From: an uncultured Colwellia sp.
Lineage (GTDB): Bacteria; Pseudomonadota; Gammaproteobacteria; Enterobacterales; Alteromonadaceae
Assembly (NCBI GenBank): GCA_913061475.1
Contig: CAJXUN010000033.1
Coordinates: 1-49,044, forward strand
Reading direction: 5' to 3'
DNA: 49,044 bases
The notes below the pieces were generated by a model that was not told the DNA's origin, did no database searches, and was given only the letters and a program-made list of their open reading frames with translations. The position numbers and the translations under genes are program-made. Shown here one piece after another: positions 8,886 through 17,452 of this stretch (the first letter of the stretch is position 1; each line of letters starts with the position of its first letter).

Positions 8886-9584
8886 ATGCAAAAAAAACTA
8901 GTATTAGCTGTTGTCGGAGGCTTGGCTTTGTTGATGGTATTCTTTTTTGGCGGGATGTCGACGAGTACAGACGATGGTCAAAATGTCAGCGTTTTAAACA
9001 ACAATTTAACTGTTGTTATACAACAAGAGAAAAAAAAATTATTTATAGATAAGACTACTGTTGGAAACTCACGCCACCTTTTTCCTCCTGTTGTTTTTGA
9101 AGCTTTAGATAGTGAGCCTAGGAAAAATTTAGTTAAACATATGGCATCAGATGGTGAAGTAGAAATTACTTCAAGTTCAGTACGAATAAGTGAGGAGAGG
9201 CTCGACCGTGTCTTAAAGAGTGTTCCGATTAACTACCACGCTATTTTGTACTGGAATGATGGCCAAGATGAAGAGTTGATCGATGACTACAACAAAGTAA
9301 CAGAAAATTCTGCTCCTGATGTTACTGAGTTGAACAACGAAAATATAGCAGAGGCGTTATCAAGCTTTATTTATCAGCACGAACTGAGTACTCAAATAAT
9401 CTTGGAGTATTTGGACTGCAGCCAGATTGGCTGTGTTATTTATGGTGTGGAATTACAATCAGGTATTTGGAACCAATTGATTGATTCTGCTAGAAATCAA
9501 ACATGGTGGATTTTTTCAAAAAATAGCACGCGAAGTTCTGTTGGCGCTAATGGAAATTTAATATTTTTCACTGTTATTCGCTAA
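8886..9584 (+). CDS. Membrane-anchored protein of unknown function
   Basis: I do not recognise a family. The ATG at 8886 gives 232 residues starting MQKKLVLAVVGGLALLMVFFFGG, a signal anchor or uncleaved signal peptide; upstream in-frame starts at 8808-8850 would bury it. The remainder is polar and probably periplasmic. Two Cys six residues apart (DCSQIGC, near residue 180) look like a disulfide pair, and the tail has an aromatic stretch (TWWIFS). It is divergent from the TonB receptor and convergent with the Lrp gene. Confidence 0.7.
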   Translation: MQKKLVLAVVGGLALLMVFFFGGMSTSTDDGQNVSVLNNNLTVVIQQEKKKLFIDKTTVGNSRHLFPPVVFEALDSEPRKNLVKHMASDGEVEITSSSVRISEERLDRVLKSVPINYHAILYWNDGQDEELIDDYNKVTENSAPDVTELNNENIAEALSSFIYQHELSTQIILEYLDCSQIGCVIYGVELQSGIWNQLIDSARNQTWWIFSKNSTRSSVGANGNLIFFTVIR

Positions 9585-9623
9585 CTTTTTAGCTACTATG
9601 ATGAAAACGGCATGTTTATGGCG

Positions 9624-10094
9624 TTACTCATCACCGAAGTTGGGTAGCACACCACTACGGCTATGCTCAAATATCAAGGATGTCTCTACTGTGGTCACTT
9701 CGTCTCGTGAGGTAATCGCATTGAATACAAATTGACGTAAGTGTTCACTATCTTTGACCGACATATGAATAAAGTAATCATAACTACCACCCATGTGATA
9801 CAAACTTATAATCTCAGGTAGTTTAAGTAGATCATCACGCAACTCGTTGACAATTAATTCAGAGTAAGGCTGAAGTTTAATCGCCGCTATCGCTTCGATG
9901 TTTCCGCCGATACTCTTAAAATTAATATCAATAAAAGCATGATTGATGACACCGCTATTCTTCATGCGCTTCACACGCTCTAAACAAGTCGATGGTGCGA
10001 TACCAATTTGCGCAGCTAATTCCTTGTTAGTAATATCGGCGTCTTTATAAAGCAAGGTGAGAATGCGTAAATCTATATCATCAAGTTTTTTCAT
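9624..10094 (-). CDS. Lrp/AsnC family transcriptional regulator
   Basis: The 156-residue protein has an N-terminal AsnC-type winged HTH (DDIDLRILTLLYKDADITNKELAAQIGI, with STCLERVKRM as recognition helix) and a C-terminal RAM/AsnC ligand domain (GGSYDYFIHMSV is the typical effector-pocket strand). Family members form octamers and respond to amino acids. It is divergent from the Mrp operon across 277 bp, so it might control itself, the operon, or both. A 12-bp palindrome lies 28 bp upstream of its start. Confidence 0.92.
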   Translation of the reverse strand: MKKLDDIDLRILTLLYKDADITNKELAAQIGIAPSTCLERVKRMKNSGVINHAFIDINFKSIGGNIEAIAAIKLQPYSELIVNELRDDLLKLPEIISLYHMGGSYDYFIHMSVKDSEHLRQFVFNAITSRDEVTTVETSLIFEHSRSGVLPNFGDE

Positions 10095-10122
10095 TAATTA
10101 CCTGTAAATAAAATACTGCTTA

Positions 10123-10134
10123 ATTTAGCTAAAT
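10123..10134. promoter_or_regulatory. Palindrome upstream of the Lrp-type gene, candidate operator
   Basis: The perfect 12-bp palindrome ATTTAGCTAAAT lies 28 bp before the regulator start codon. Lrp/AsnC proteins often bind such AT-rich dyads at their own promoters. The role is inferred. Confidence 0.4.
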
Positions 10135-10371
10135 ACTACACTCAATGTGAGCACTGAGACTAGTCTTATAGCTTTTTTTTTGAATTTTTGTTGTTAAATT
10201 GTTCATTAAGCCTGTTGTTCGATATTTTTAGCGACGTTTTATTATTTACCTTGAAAAATTTGTTTCAAAGCTTCATAACGATAATGTTTGCTAGTGTTAC
10301 GCCATTTGACATATTATGGCAATCTATTTGCTATCATTACTTCTAGTTAGAAAAATAAAAAGGCTTACTCT

Positions 10372-13164
10372 ATGACTTTGCTTTGGATACCCTTGCTATC
10401 CTTATTTGGCAGTATTATTTCTTCAATGACAGGTAAATTAACGCGTAATCAATCAACTATTTTAACGTTAGTGATGCCGGTAGTCGCTTTATTAATCATA
10501 GTTAGTCTAACGCCTGCTGTAATCGCTGGCGAAGTGATACGTGAGACTATTTCTTGGATCCCATTACTTGGTATCGACATTGCGTTTCGTTTAGATGGTC
10601 TAGCCTTGTTGTTTGTTTTTATGATACTTGGCATAGGTATATTAGTTATTTTTTATGCTCGATATTACCTTAGCAGTCATGACTCTCTTCCTAAGCTTTA
10701 TTCTTACCTGATGCTGTTTATGACAGCAATGCTTGGCATTGTGATGTCTAATAATGTTATCCAATTGTGGTTTTTTTGGGAGCTTACTAGCATTAGCTCT
10801 TTTTTATTGATTAGCTATTGGTGGCATAAACCCGAAGCACGTAAAGGTGCAATCATGGCCTTAACAGTAACCGGTGGGGGAGGTTTAGCATTACTCGCTG
10901 GTCTGCTGCTTTTAGGTAATATCGTTGGTAGTTATGATTTAGATATTATTTTAGCAAGCAGAGAAGTTATTCAAGCACATGCTTGGTATGAAATTACCTT
11001 AATTTTGATACTCCTTGGCGCTTTCACAAAGTCAGCACAGTTTCCATTTCATTTTTGGTTGCCACATGCAATGGCGGCGCCAACACCAGTAAGTGCTTAT
11101 CTGCACTCGGCCACTATGGTTAAGGCGGGGATCTTTTTATTAGCGAGATTTTATCCCGCTTTAGCTGGCACAGATATATGGTTTATCATTGTCGGTTTAA
11201 CCGGGTTAGTGACGTTATTATTTGGCGCCTATGTAGCGTTATTTAAACATGATTTAAAAGGTTTATTAGCTTATTCGACCATTAGTCATCTAGGCTTGAT
11301 AACTTTATTATTTGGCTTAGACACTGAGCTTGCGGCTGTAGCCGCTATTTTCCATATTATTAACCATGCAACATTTAAAGCCTCTTTATTTATGGCCACC
11401 GGTATTATTGATCATGAAACCGGCACACGCGACATGCGAAAGCTTAATGGTATGTGGCGTTTTATGCCTTACACTGCCACTTTGGCGATGGTTGCAGCAG
11501 CAGCAATGGCCGGGGTGCCACTATTGAACGGCTTTTTATCCAAAGAAATGTTTTTTGCTGAAACCTTACATCAGCAGTTGCTCGGTTCAATGTCTTGGCT
11601 TATTCCGCTACTTGCTACTGTTGCTGGCGCCTTGGCGGTAGCTTACTCAGCTCGATTTATTCATGATGTTTTCTTTAACGGCGAGCCAATTGACCTACCT
11701 AAGCAACCAAGTGAGCCTCCTCGGTATATGAGGGTGCCTATAGAAATACTCGTGCTGCTATGTTTAGCCGTGGGTATATTCCCTGACTTTATTGTTAACG
11801 ATATATTAACGGCTGCGTCTTTTGCTGTGCTCGGCGGACATTTACCAGAGTTTGAGGTGGCGCTATGGCATGGTTTTAACTTACCATTATTGATGAGCGC
11901 TGCAGCGGTATGTGGTGGTTTACTATTATATTCACAACGCAGCTATCTGTACAAATTCCAAGCATCTCTGCCTTCCTTGAACGCTAAAAAGACCTTTGAT
12001 AATGCGGCTTATGTTATGACCATGTGGTGTCAGCGTAAAATAAGTACGATAGAGAATGGCTCCTTGCAGCGTTATTTGATGATAATATTTGTCGTTGTGT
12101 TGTTTTTTTCTGGTTGGCCGCTATTGGAAATGAACCAATTAATTGGGGAAAAATCACTCACACCTATTGACGCTCATAACGCAATGGGCGCTGTTTTATT
12201 AATGGTAGGTGCAGTTAGTACCGTGATTTGGTGTCGAACACGCGTAATTTCACTGCTGATGCTATCTGTTGTTGGTCTAATGGTTTCTTTGGTATTTACT
12301 CGATTTTCGGCGCCAGATTTAGCCTTAACGCAATTAACCGTCGAAGTCGTCACTATTATTTTGCTTATGTTAGCATTGTATTTCTTGCCGCAAAATTCCT
12401 CAGCAGAATCTAGCTCTGTGCGCATTATCCGCGATTTAGGTATTTCAGCAGCGCTAGGAATTATTATTGCTAGTATATGTTATGCGTTAATTACCCGGCC
12501 ATTTGAGTCGATTTCAGACTTTTTCTTAGCAAATGCAAAAACAGGTGGCGGCGGGACTAACGTCGTAAATGTTATATTAGTGGATTTTCGTGGCTTTGAT
12601 ACGCTAGGTGAAATTTGTGTGTTGGGCATTGCTGCGTTGGGTATTTATAAGTTATTAGTCAACCTACCTTTGTTTATTTCTGGTAGTGATAGTGAGGGGC
12701 GACCCTGGGCAAAAGAGCGTTACCCGATTTTATTAGCAAGTATATCGCAGTCACTATTGCCGTTAGCCTTAATGGTATCGTTTTATATTTTCTTGCGGGG
12801 TCACAACCTCCCCGGTGGTGGTTTCATCGCAGGTTTAGTGACTGCAGTCGCTTTTATCCTGCAGTACATAGCACATGGTTCAAATTGGATTGCCGAACGC
12901 ATTACGATTAACTATCGTAAAGTTATTGCCTCAGGTATTGCTATTGCGCTATTTACTGGTGTTGGCAGTTGGTTTTTTGGGCGGCCTTTTATGACCACCT
13001 GGTTTGATTACTTCGATATTCCATTTATTGGTGAAATAGAACTTGCCAGTGCGTTGATATTTGATGTCGGTGTTTATATTACAGTGGTGGGAGCAACATT
13101 AATGATTTTAGCGAGTCTTGGTCAGTTAACTGCTAATGTGCCGAAAGAAGAGGTGAATATTTAA
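10372..13164 (+). CDS. mnhA: Na+/H+ antiporter subunit A/B fusion (MrpAB)
   Basis: Inner-membrane subunit of the multi-subunit Mrp antiporter, which exports Na+ in exchange for H+. At 930 residues it carries the NuoL-like MrpA core (about 1-450; [15 protein letters not shown] and [18 protein letters not shown] are hallmark segments), a DUF4040-type section (about 600-680; [17 protein letters not shown]), and from about residue 780 a complete MrpB domain ([16 protein letters not shown]). The A-B fusion defines group 2 Mrp operons. It is the first gene of six, and its stop overlaps the next start by one base. Confidence 0.95.
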   Translation: MTLLWIPLLSLFGSIISSMTGKLTRNQSTILTLVMPVVALLIIVSLTPAVIAGEVIRETISWIPLLGIDIAFRLDGLALLFVFMILGIGILVIFYARYYLSSHDSLPKLYSYLMLFMTAMLGIVMSNNVIQLWFFWELTSISSFLLISYWWHKPEARKGAIMALTVTGGGGLALLAGLLLLGNIVGSYDLDIILASREVIQAHAWYEITLILILLGAFTKSAQFPFHFWLPHAMAAPTPVSAYLHSATMVKAGIFLLARFYPALAGTDIWFIIVGLTGLVTLLFGAYVALFKHDLKGLLAYSTISHLGLITLLFGLDTELAAVAAIFHIINHATFKASLFMATGIIDHETGTRDMRKLNGMWRFMPYTATLAMVAAAAMAGVPLLNGFLSKEMFFAETLHQQLLGSMSWLIPLLATVAGALAVAYSARFIHDVFFNGEPIDLPKQPSEPPRYMRVPIEILVLLCLAVGIFPDFIVNDILTAASFAVLGGHLPEFEVALWHGFNLPLLMSAAAVCGGLLLYSQRSYLYKFQASLPSLNAKKTFDNAAYVMTMWCQRKISTIENGSLQRYLMIIFVVVLFFSGWPLLEMNQLIGEKSLTPIDAHNAMGAVLLMVGAVSTVIWCRTRVISLLMLSVVGLMVSLVFTRFSAPDLALTQLTVEVVTIILLMLALYFLPQNSSAESSSVRIIRDLGISAALGIIIASICYALITRPFESISDFFLANAKTGGGGTNVVNVILVDFRGFDTLGEICVLGIAALGIYKLLVNLPLFISGSDSEGRPWAKERYPILLASISQSLLPLALMVSFYIFLRGHNLPGGGFIAGLVTAVAFILQYIAHGSNWIAERITINYRKVIASGIAIALFTGVGSWFFGRPFMTTWFDYFDIPFIGEIELASALIFDVGVYITVVGATLMILASLGQLTANVPKEEVNI

Positions 13165-13511
13165 TGGAATTACTTTACGCAGCATGCGTTGGACTTATGG
13201 TGTCTTGTGGTGTGTTTTTAATATTACGAGCTAGAACTTTTCCGGTTGTATTAGGATTAACCATGTTGTCATATGCGGTTAACTTATTTCTCTTCTCTTC
13301 TGGTCGACTTAGTACTAACCAGGCCGCGGTCCTGGGGTACAGTGCGGAATATGCAGACCCTTTGCCGCAAGCTTTAGTATTAACTGCGATTGTTATCGGT
13401 TTTGCGATGACTGCCTTTGTGGTTATTTTAGCGATCAGAGGGCGAACAGATTTAGGTAGTGATCATGTAGATGGTCAAGCTCCCAAGAGTAATAAAAAGG
13501 TCAAAGTATGA
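13164..13511 (+). CDS. mnhC: Na+/H+ antiporter subunit C (MrpC)
   Basis: Small NuoK-like subunit of 115 residues with three membrane helices (ALVLTAIVIGFAMTAFVVIL is the conserved third one). It starts at the TAATG junction with the A/B gene and overlaps subunit D by four bases, which indicates translational coupling. Confidence 0.94.
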   Translation: MELLYAACVGLMVSCGVFLILRARTFPVVLGLTMLSYAVNLFLFSSGRLSTNQAAVLGYSAEYADPLPQALVLTAIVIGFAMTAFVVILAIRGRTDLGSDHVDGQAPKSNKKVKV

Positions 13512-15025
13512 TCCAGCATTTGCCATTTTTACCTGTTTTACTCCCCATGTTGGCTGGGGTGATTTTATTAATTCCGCCTTTTGGTAACAGCAAAACCAGT
13601 AAAAGAGTTACTTCTGTTATGTTGAGTATTGTGGCATTTATAGCTGCACTGGCTTTATTAATGAAAGTTCATGCCGATGGAACGCAAGTATATGCCATTG
13701 GTGATTGGAGTGCGCCTTTTGGTATTGTACTAGTGGCCGATCCTCTATCTACTTTACTGGTTTGTTTAGCGACATTATTGGGTGTTGTATGTGTGTTATA
13801 CGCTAGTGCAGGAGATGATGAAAAGGGCAGTTTCTTTCATCCTCTGGTACATTTTTTAATTTTAGGGGTCAGTGGTGCATTTTTAACCGGTGATGCGTTT
13901 AATTTGTTTGTATTTTTTGAAGTGTTATTGATTGCTTCCTATGCCTTATTAATGCACGGCGGAGATAAAAAAAATACTCGTGCTGCCTTACATTATGTGA
14001 TCTTGAACCTTGTTGGTTCTGCAGTGTTTTTGATTGCTTTAGGGGTTTTATATGGTGTACTAGGCACGCTGAATATGGCAGATATGGCGTTGAAAGTAGC
14101 TGTTCTTCAAGGCGACGATGTTTACCTAGCTAAAATTGGTGGACTGTTATTACTGATAGTATTTGCTTTAAAAGGTGCATTGTTACCGCTGCATTTATGG
14201 CTACCTAATACTTATGCGACTGCTATGCCTGTGGTCGCGGCATTATTTGCCATCATGACCAAAGTTGGTATTTACTCCATGATGCGAGTGTACACGCTAA
14301 TTTTTGGCAACGAAGCTGGGCAGTTGAGCCATATGGCACAAAGTTGGCTGTGGTGGTTAGCGATTGCTACTATTGTGATGGGGGCTGTGGGCGTTTTGGC
14401 CAGTAAAGATTTAAGAAAATTAGTGGCGAATTTGGTGATTGTGTCAGTCGGTACTTTAGTTGCGCTTGTTGCGGTTCAGACCGCAGAGGCTAGTGCAGCA
14501 GCAATCTATTACCTAGTTCATTCAACGCTTGTTACAGCAGCACTATTTATCTTAGCTGATTTGATTGCTCGTCAACGTGGTAAGGTGGCTGATCGCATTA
14601 CTGCAGCTACGCCTGTACATCAACCAATGTTGCTTGGCGTGTGTTTTTTAATAGCTGCTGTTGCGGTTATAGGCATGCCACCCTTGTCAGGATTTATTGG
14701 AAAAGTTTGGCTGCTTAAAGCAACCCTAAATGCTGAGTATACTTTTGTTTTTTGGGCGTTATATTTAATGGTGAGTCTGGCAGTATTGATTGCTATCGCT
14801 AAAGCAGGCAGTACTGTTTTTTGGCATCATCAAGGTAAGGTAGCAGAAAATACAAGGCAAGAGCGGGTTCATCCCGCGCAACTTATCGCGTTGATTATTC
14901 TCATTTCTGGAGCGCCACTGATGAGTGTTTTTGCTGGGCCACTCAGTGAATATGTCATAGGCGCAGCTTCCCAGTTACATGACTTCAATAGTAATATTAA
15001 TCTTATTCTTTCAGGGGGGCTGTAA
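13508..15025 (+). CDS. mnhD: Na+/H+ antiporter subunit D (MrpD)
   Basis: The 505-residue NuoM/NuoN-like ion-translocating subunit has about 14 membrane helices. The helix with FEVLLIASYALL carries the conserved glutamate, and LKGALLPLHLWLPNTYATAMP matches the lysine/histidine helices of the family. It pairs with MrpA as a proton-channel subunit. It overlaps subunit C by 4 bp and subunit E by 1 bp. Confidence 0.95.
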   Translation: MIQHLPFLPVLLPMLAGVILLIPPFGNSKTSKRVTSVMLSIVAFIAALALLMKVHADGTQVYAIGDWSAPFGIVLVADPLSTLLVCLATLLGVVCVLYASAGDDEKGSFFHPLVHFLILGVSGAFLTGDAFNLFVFFEVLLIASYALLMHGGDKKNTRAALHYVILNLVGSAVFLIALGVLYGVLGTLNMADMALKVAVLQGDDVYLAKIGGLLLLIVFALKGALLPLHLWLPNTYATAMPVVAALFAIMTKVGIYSMMRVYTLIFGNEAGQLSHMAQSWLWWLAIATIVMGAVGVLASKDLRKLVANLVIVSVGTLVALVAVQTAEASAAAIYYLVHSTLVTAALFILADLIARQRGKVADRITAATPVHQPMLLGVCFLIAAVAVIGMPPLSGFIGKVWLLKATLNAEYTFVFWALYLMVSLAVLIAIAKAGSTVFWHHQGKVAENTRQERVHPAQLIALIILISGAPLMSVFAGPLSEYVIGAASQLHDFNSNINLILSGGL

Positions 15026-15561
15026 TGCGCTTAGAAACAAGGTTTAAATGGCTACCTGCCCCTTTCTTGAGTCTGCTGTTATTTTTTGTTTGGCTATTAT
15101 TAAATAATAGTGCATCAGCGGGACATATTGTATTGGCGATTGTTTTAGCGATAGGTATACCACTGGTGACTAGCCCGTTTGCTACTAAGCAACCCTTAAT
15201 TATAAAACCAGGCTTGGCGTTTCGACATTTAATGTTAGTTTTATATGACATTATTACCGCTAATGTTCAGGTTGCAGTTTTGATATTAGGTCCTAATAAA
15301 AAATTAACTCCTGGCTTTGTTAAAGTACCTCTGGATTTAACTCACAGCATGCCTATTACTATTCTAGCCAGTACTGTGTCTTTAACTCCAGGAACAGTCA
15401 GTGCTGAAGTCTATCCTTTAAGAGAGTGTATCATTGAAGATAACGACTTAGAGCAGCGATTTTTACTAATACACGTATTAGATCTTAAAGATGAACAGGC
15501 TTTGATAAATACCATTAAACAACGTTATGAAGCTCCACTTAAGGAGATATTTCAATGCTAG
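15025..15561 (+). CDS. mnhE: Na+/H+ antiporter subunit E (MrpE)
   Basis: The 178-residue protein has two N-terminal membrane helices and a cytoplasmic C-terminal part with the family signature ILASTVSLTPGTVSAEV followed by LIHVLD. It is required for assembly of the Mrp complex in studied bacteria. It starts at a TAATG junction with subunit D and overlaps subunit F by 7 bp. Confidence 0.94.
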   Translation: MRLETRFKWLPAPFLSLLLFFVWLLLNNSASAGHIVLAIVLAIGIPLVTSPFATKQPLIIKPGLAFRHLMLVLYDIITANVQVAVLILGPNKKLTPGFVKVPLDLTHSMPITILASTVSLTPGTVSAEVYPLRECIIEDNDLEQRFLLIHVLDLKDEQALINTIKQRYEAPLKEIFQC

Positions 15562-15824
15562 AAAATGTAATTCTAATTGTTTATGCGATGATTGGTGTGT
15601 CGTTATTATTAAATTTATGGCGTTTATTAGTCGGTCCTTCAATACCAGATAGAATACTTGCGCTTGACACTATGTATATCAATAGCATTGCCTTGATCAT
15701 ATTATATGGCATGAGTATGGGTACTACATTGTATTTTGAAGCGGCACTGTTAATTGCCATGTTAGGTTTTGTAAGTACGGTTGCTGTATGTAAATACCTG
15801 TTACGTGGCGACATTATAGAATAA
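15555..15824 (+). CDS. mnhF: Na+/H+ antiporter subunit F (MrpF)
   Basis: Short membrane protein of 89 residues with three helices. The segment GPSIPDRILALDTM is the conserved MrpF signature. An SD (AAGGAG) lies inside the end of the subunit E gene. It is followed 10 bp later by subunit G. Confidence 0.94.
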   Translation: MLENVILIVYAMIGVSLLLNLWRLLVGPSIPDRILALDTMYINSIALIILYGMSMGTTLYFEAALLIAMLGFVSTVAVCKYLLRGDIIE

Positions 15825-15834
15825 GGATCAAATT

Positions 15835-16167
15835 ATGATTGAATTGATTATCTCAATATTATTACTAATTGGCGGTGCTTTTGTACTCGTTGGATCGATT
15901 GGTTTAGTGAAAATGCCTGACTTTTTTATGCGCCTCCATGGACCAACCAAAGCAACAACATTAGGTATGGCATCATTATTGATAGCCGCAATGATCTTTT
16001 TTAGTACTAAACAAGCAGGTGTAAGTGTAAATGAAATACTTATCTCGCTATTTCTACTCTTAACAGCGCCGATCAGTGGCTATATGATGATTAAATCCGC
16101 CATTCATCATAAGCTTGATAGTATCGAACGCACCAAAGGCACCGAAAATATCGAAGATGATGTGTAA
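15835..16167 (+). CDS. mnhG: Na+/H+ antiporter subunit G (MrpG)
   Basis: The 110-residue last subunit of the operon has three membrane helices with the family signature GLVKMPDFFMRLHGPTKATTLG. An AAGGA precedes the ATG. No clear terminator follows; the sequence runs directly into the left copy of the epmC repeat 16 bp after the stop. Confidence 0.94.
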   Translation: MIELIISILLLIGGAFVLVGSIGLVKMPDFFMRLHGPTKATTLGMASLLIAAMIFFSTKQAGVSVNEILISLFLLLTAPISGYMMIKSAIHHKLDSIERTKGTENIEDDV

Positions 16168-16182
16168 TTGTTATCACCTAAT

Positions 16183-16984
16183 AAGGTATTAGCTTAGTCT
16201 ATCTATGTCTAACATGGAGCTCTTTAATTTATAATTTTTTCTCCGATTTTTCATTGCTTTACTTGTATAACGCGTGAGTGAAAAATTTTCACATTTGGCT
16301 GTGCGGTAATGAACAACTAACTTAATATATTTTGATTTAATAAACATTGTTTTAATGAGCTAATTTGCATTTTTGAAGATACGTTTAAAGAAAAATATAA
16401 TACAAGGCTAATCAAAGGTAACAATAAACCGTTATACGCACCTGCGAATGAAACTTGTAGTTACCATCAAATCATTTTTGCTCATGGCTACTATGCCAGC
16501 GCCTTACATGAAATATCCCACTGGTGTTTAGCAGGCGCAGACCGACGACTACTGGAAGATTTTGGTTACTGGTATGTGCCCGATGGCCGAGACCAAAACG
16601 AACAACAAGCATTTGAACAAGTCGAAATTAAACCGCAAGCCATTGAGTGGGCGCTGTGTGTCGCTACGGGTAAAGACTTTGATGTTTCCACTGATAACTT
16701 GCTCGGTGACGGAGAAACCGACAGGTTTGCTTTTAAGGCTAAGGTCTTTCAGCAGGTGCTTGCGTATCTTGAATCGGGTTTTCCTGTTGATGCAGAGATC
16801 TTTATAGCGGTTTTAGCAAAATATTATCAACGTCAATGGCCATTAACCGCGAGTCATTTTCAATATCGCTCAGAGCAGAATAGTGCAATTTAAGAGATTA
16901 ATTAATGAAACAGTTTAAATTGGGTTTAGTGGTTAACCCCATTGCGGGTATTGGTGGTAGTGTCGCTTTAAAAGGTAGTGATGG
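16183..16984. repeat. Left copy of the epmC / NAD-kinase-like direct repeat
   Basis: This stretch matches 24847-25650 in the same orientation. The first part (16183 to about 16300, non-coding) is clearly diverged with small indels. The region 16300-16426 has a few changes. From 16427 to 16984 I find no difference over 558 bp. The match stops abruptly at 16984, where the sequence becomes nhaA-like. The direct repeats are 8,666 bp apart. Confidence 0.93.
16340..16893 (+). pseudogene. epmC: Start-less copy of EF-P hydroxylase gene epmC
   Basis: The coding frame is open and equals the intact copy at 25005-25559 apart from one Glu to Lys change and one silent change. One G is missing at the start (AATAAACAT here, AATGAAACAT in the intact copy), which destroys the ATG; an in-frame TGA lies just upstream. 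The first possible in-frame start is a GTG at 16576, which would give only 105 residues and lose the HEISH metal motif. I therefore regard it as non-functional. The body is too well preserved for old decay, which suggests recent copying or gene conversion. Confidence 0.85.
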
Positions 16985-17060
16985 CATCGGTGCCGCTGGT
17001 TATTATTGTTGGTTTAGTGGTTGGTATACAGCTTGGTGTGTTTGGCTGCCATCAATTTAG
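16905..17060 (+). pseudogene. Truncated NAD-kinase-like gene fused to foreign sequence
   Basis: The first 26 codons equal those of the intact gene at 25571. After base 16984 the frame enters nhaA-derived DNA in the wrong phase and stops at 17058-17060, giving a 51-residue peptide with no GGDGT motif. The SD and start are intact, so the peptide could still be translated, but no function is expected. Confidence 0.85.
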
Positions 17061-17314
17061 GCTGGGTAAAATTGCCGACTAATGTGAATTGGCGTTTGCT
17101 TTATGGCGCAGCAACACTATGCGGTGTCGGTTTTACCATGAGTTTATTTATCGGTTCGCTATCTTTCGAACAGTGTAATGACAGTAATCTTATTTTCCAA
17201 GATAGATTAGGTATTGTTATTGGTTCATTAATATCGGGTTTTTTTGGTTATCTCATTATTAAAGGCGGCGTCAATAATGCTGAAAAGCACGATGATTTGG
17301 AAAGCAAAGCCTGA
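16985..17314 (+). pseudogene. nhaA: 3' remnant of nhaA, Na+/H+ antiporter
   Basis: Only the C-terminal part of NhaA remains. One frame gives SVPLVIIVGLVVGIQLGVFG (16987 onward), and a second frame, from about 17042, gives LAAINLGWVKLPTNVNW, then LYGAATLCGVGFTMSLFIG and the end of the protein. The family has the two parts joined with a few residues between them, so a small deletion plus frameshift has occurred near 17040. About two thirds of the gene is missing on the left, where it abuts the NAD-kinase-like fragment. It is a broken gene left by a rearrangement. Confidence 0.88.
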
Positions 17315-17400
17315 TAAAAAAAACTGAAACGCAGCGTGATATAAATACGGTGACAGTAAAAGCTATGATATGACTTTATTGAATTTATTTTTAGCTGATA

Positions 17401-17432
17401 AAAAAGGCTTCTACTTATGTAGAAGCCTTTTT
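17401..17432. terminator. Bidirectional intrinsic terminator
   Basis: The stem AAAAAGGCTTCTAC / GTAGAAGCCTTTTT with loop TTAT is perfect over 14 bp. It serves the convergent nhaA remnant and the subtilase gene. Confidence 0.93.
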
Positions 17433-17452
17433 AACATTTAGTAAACTAAATT

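Noticed and set aside
16576-16893. Short EpmC from the internal GTG of the left copy as a functional gene
   Set aside because: It would lack the first 80 residues including HEISH, and there is no SD before the GTG. It is better explained as part of a pseudogene.
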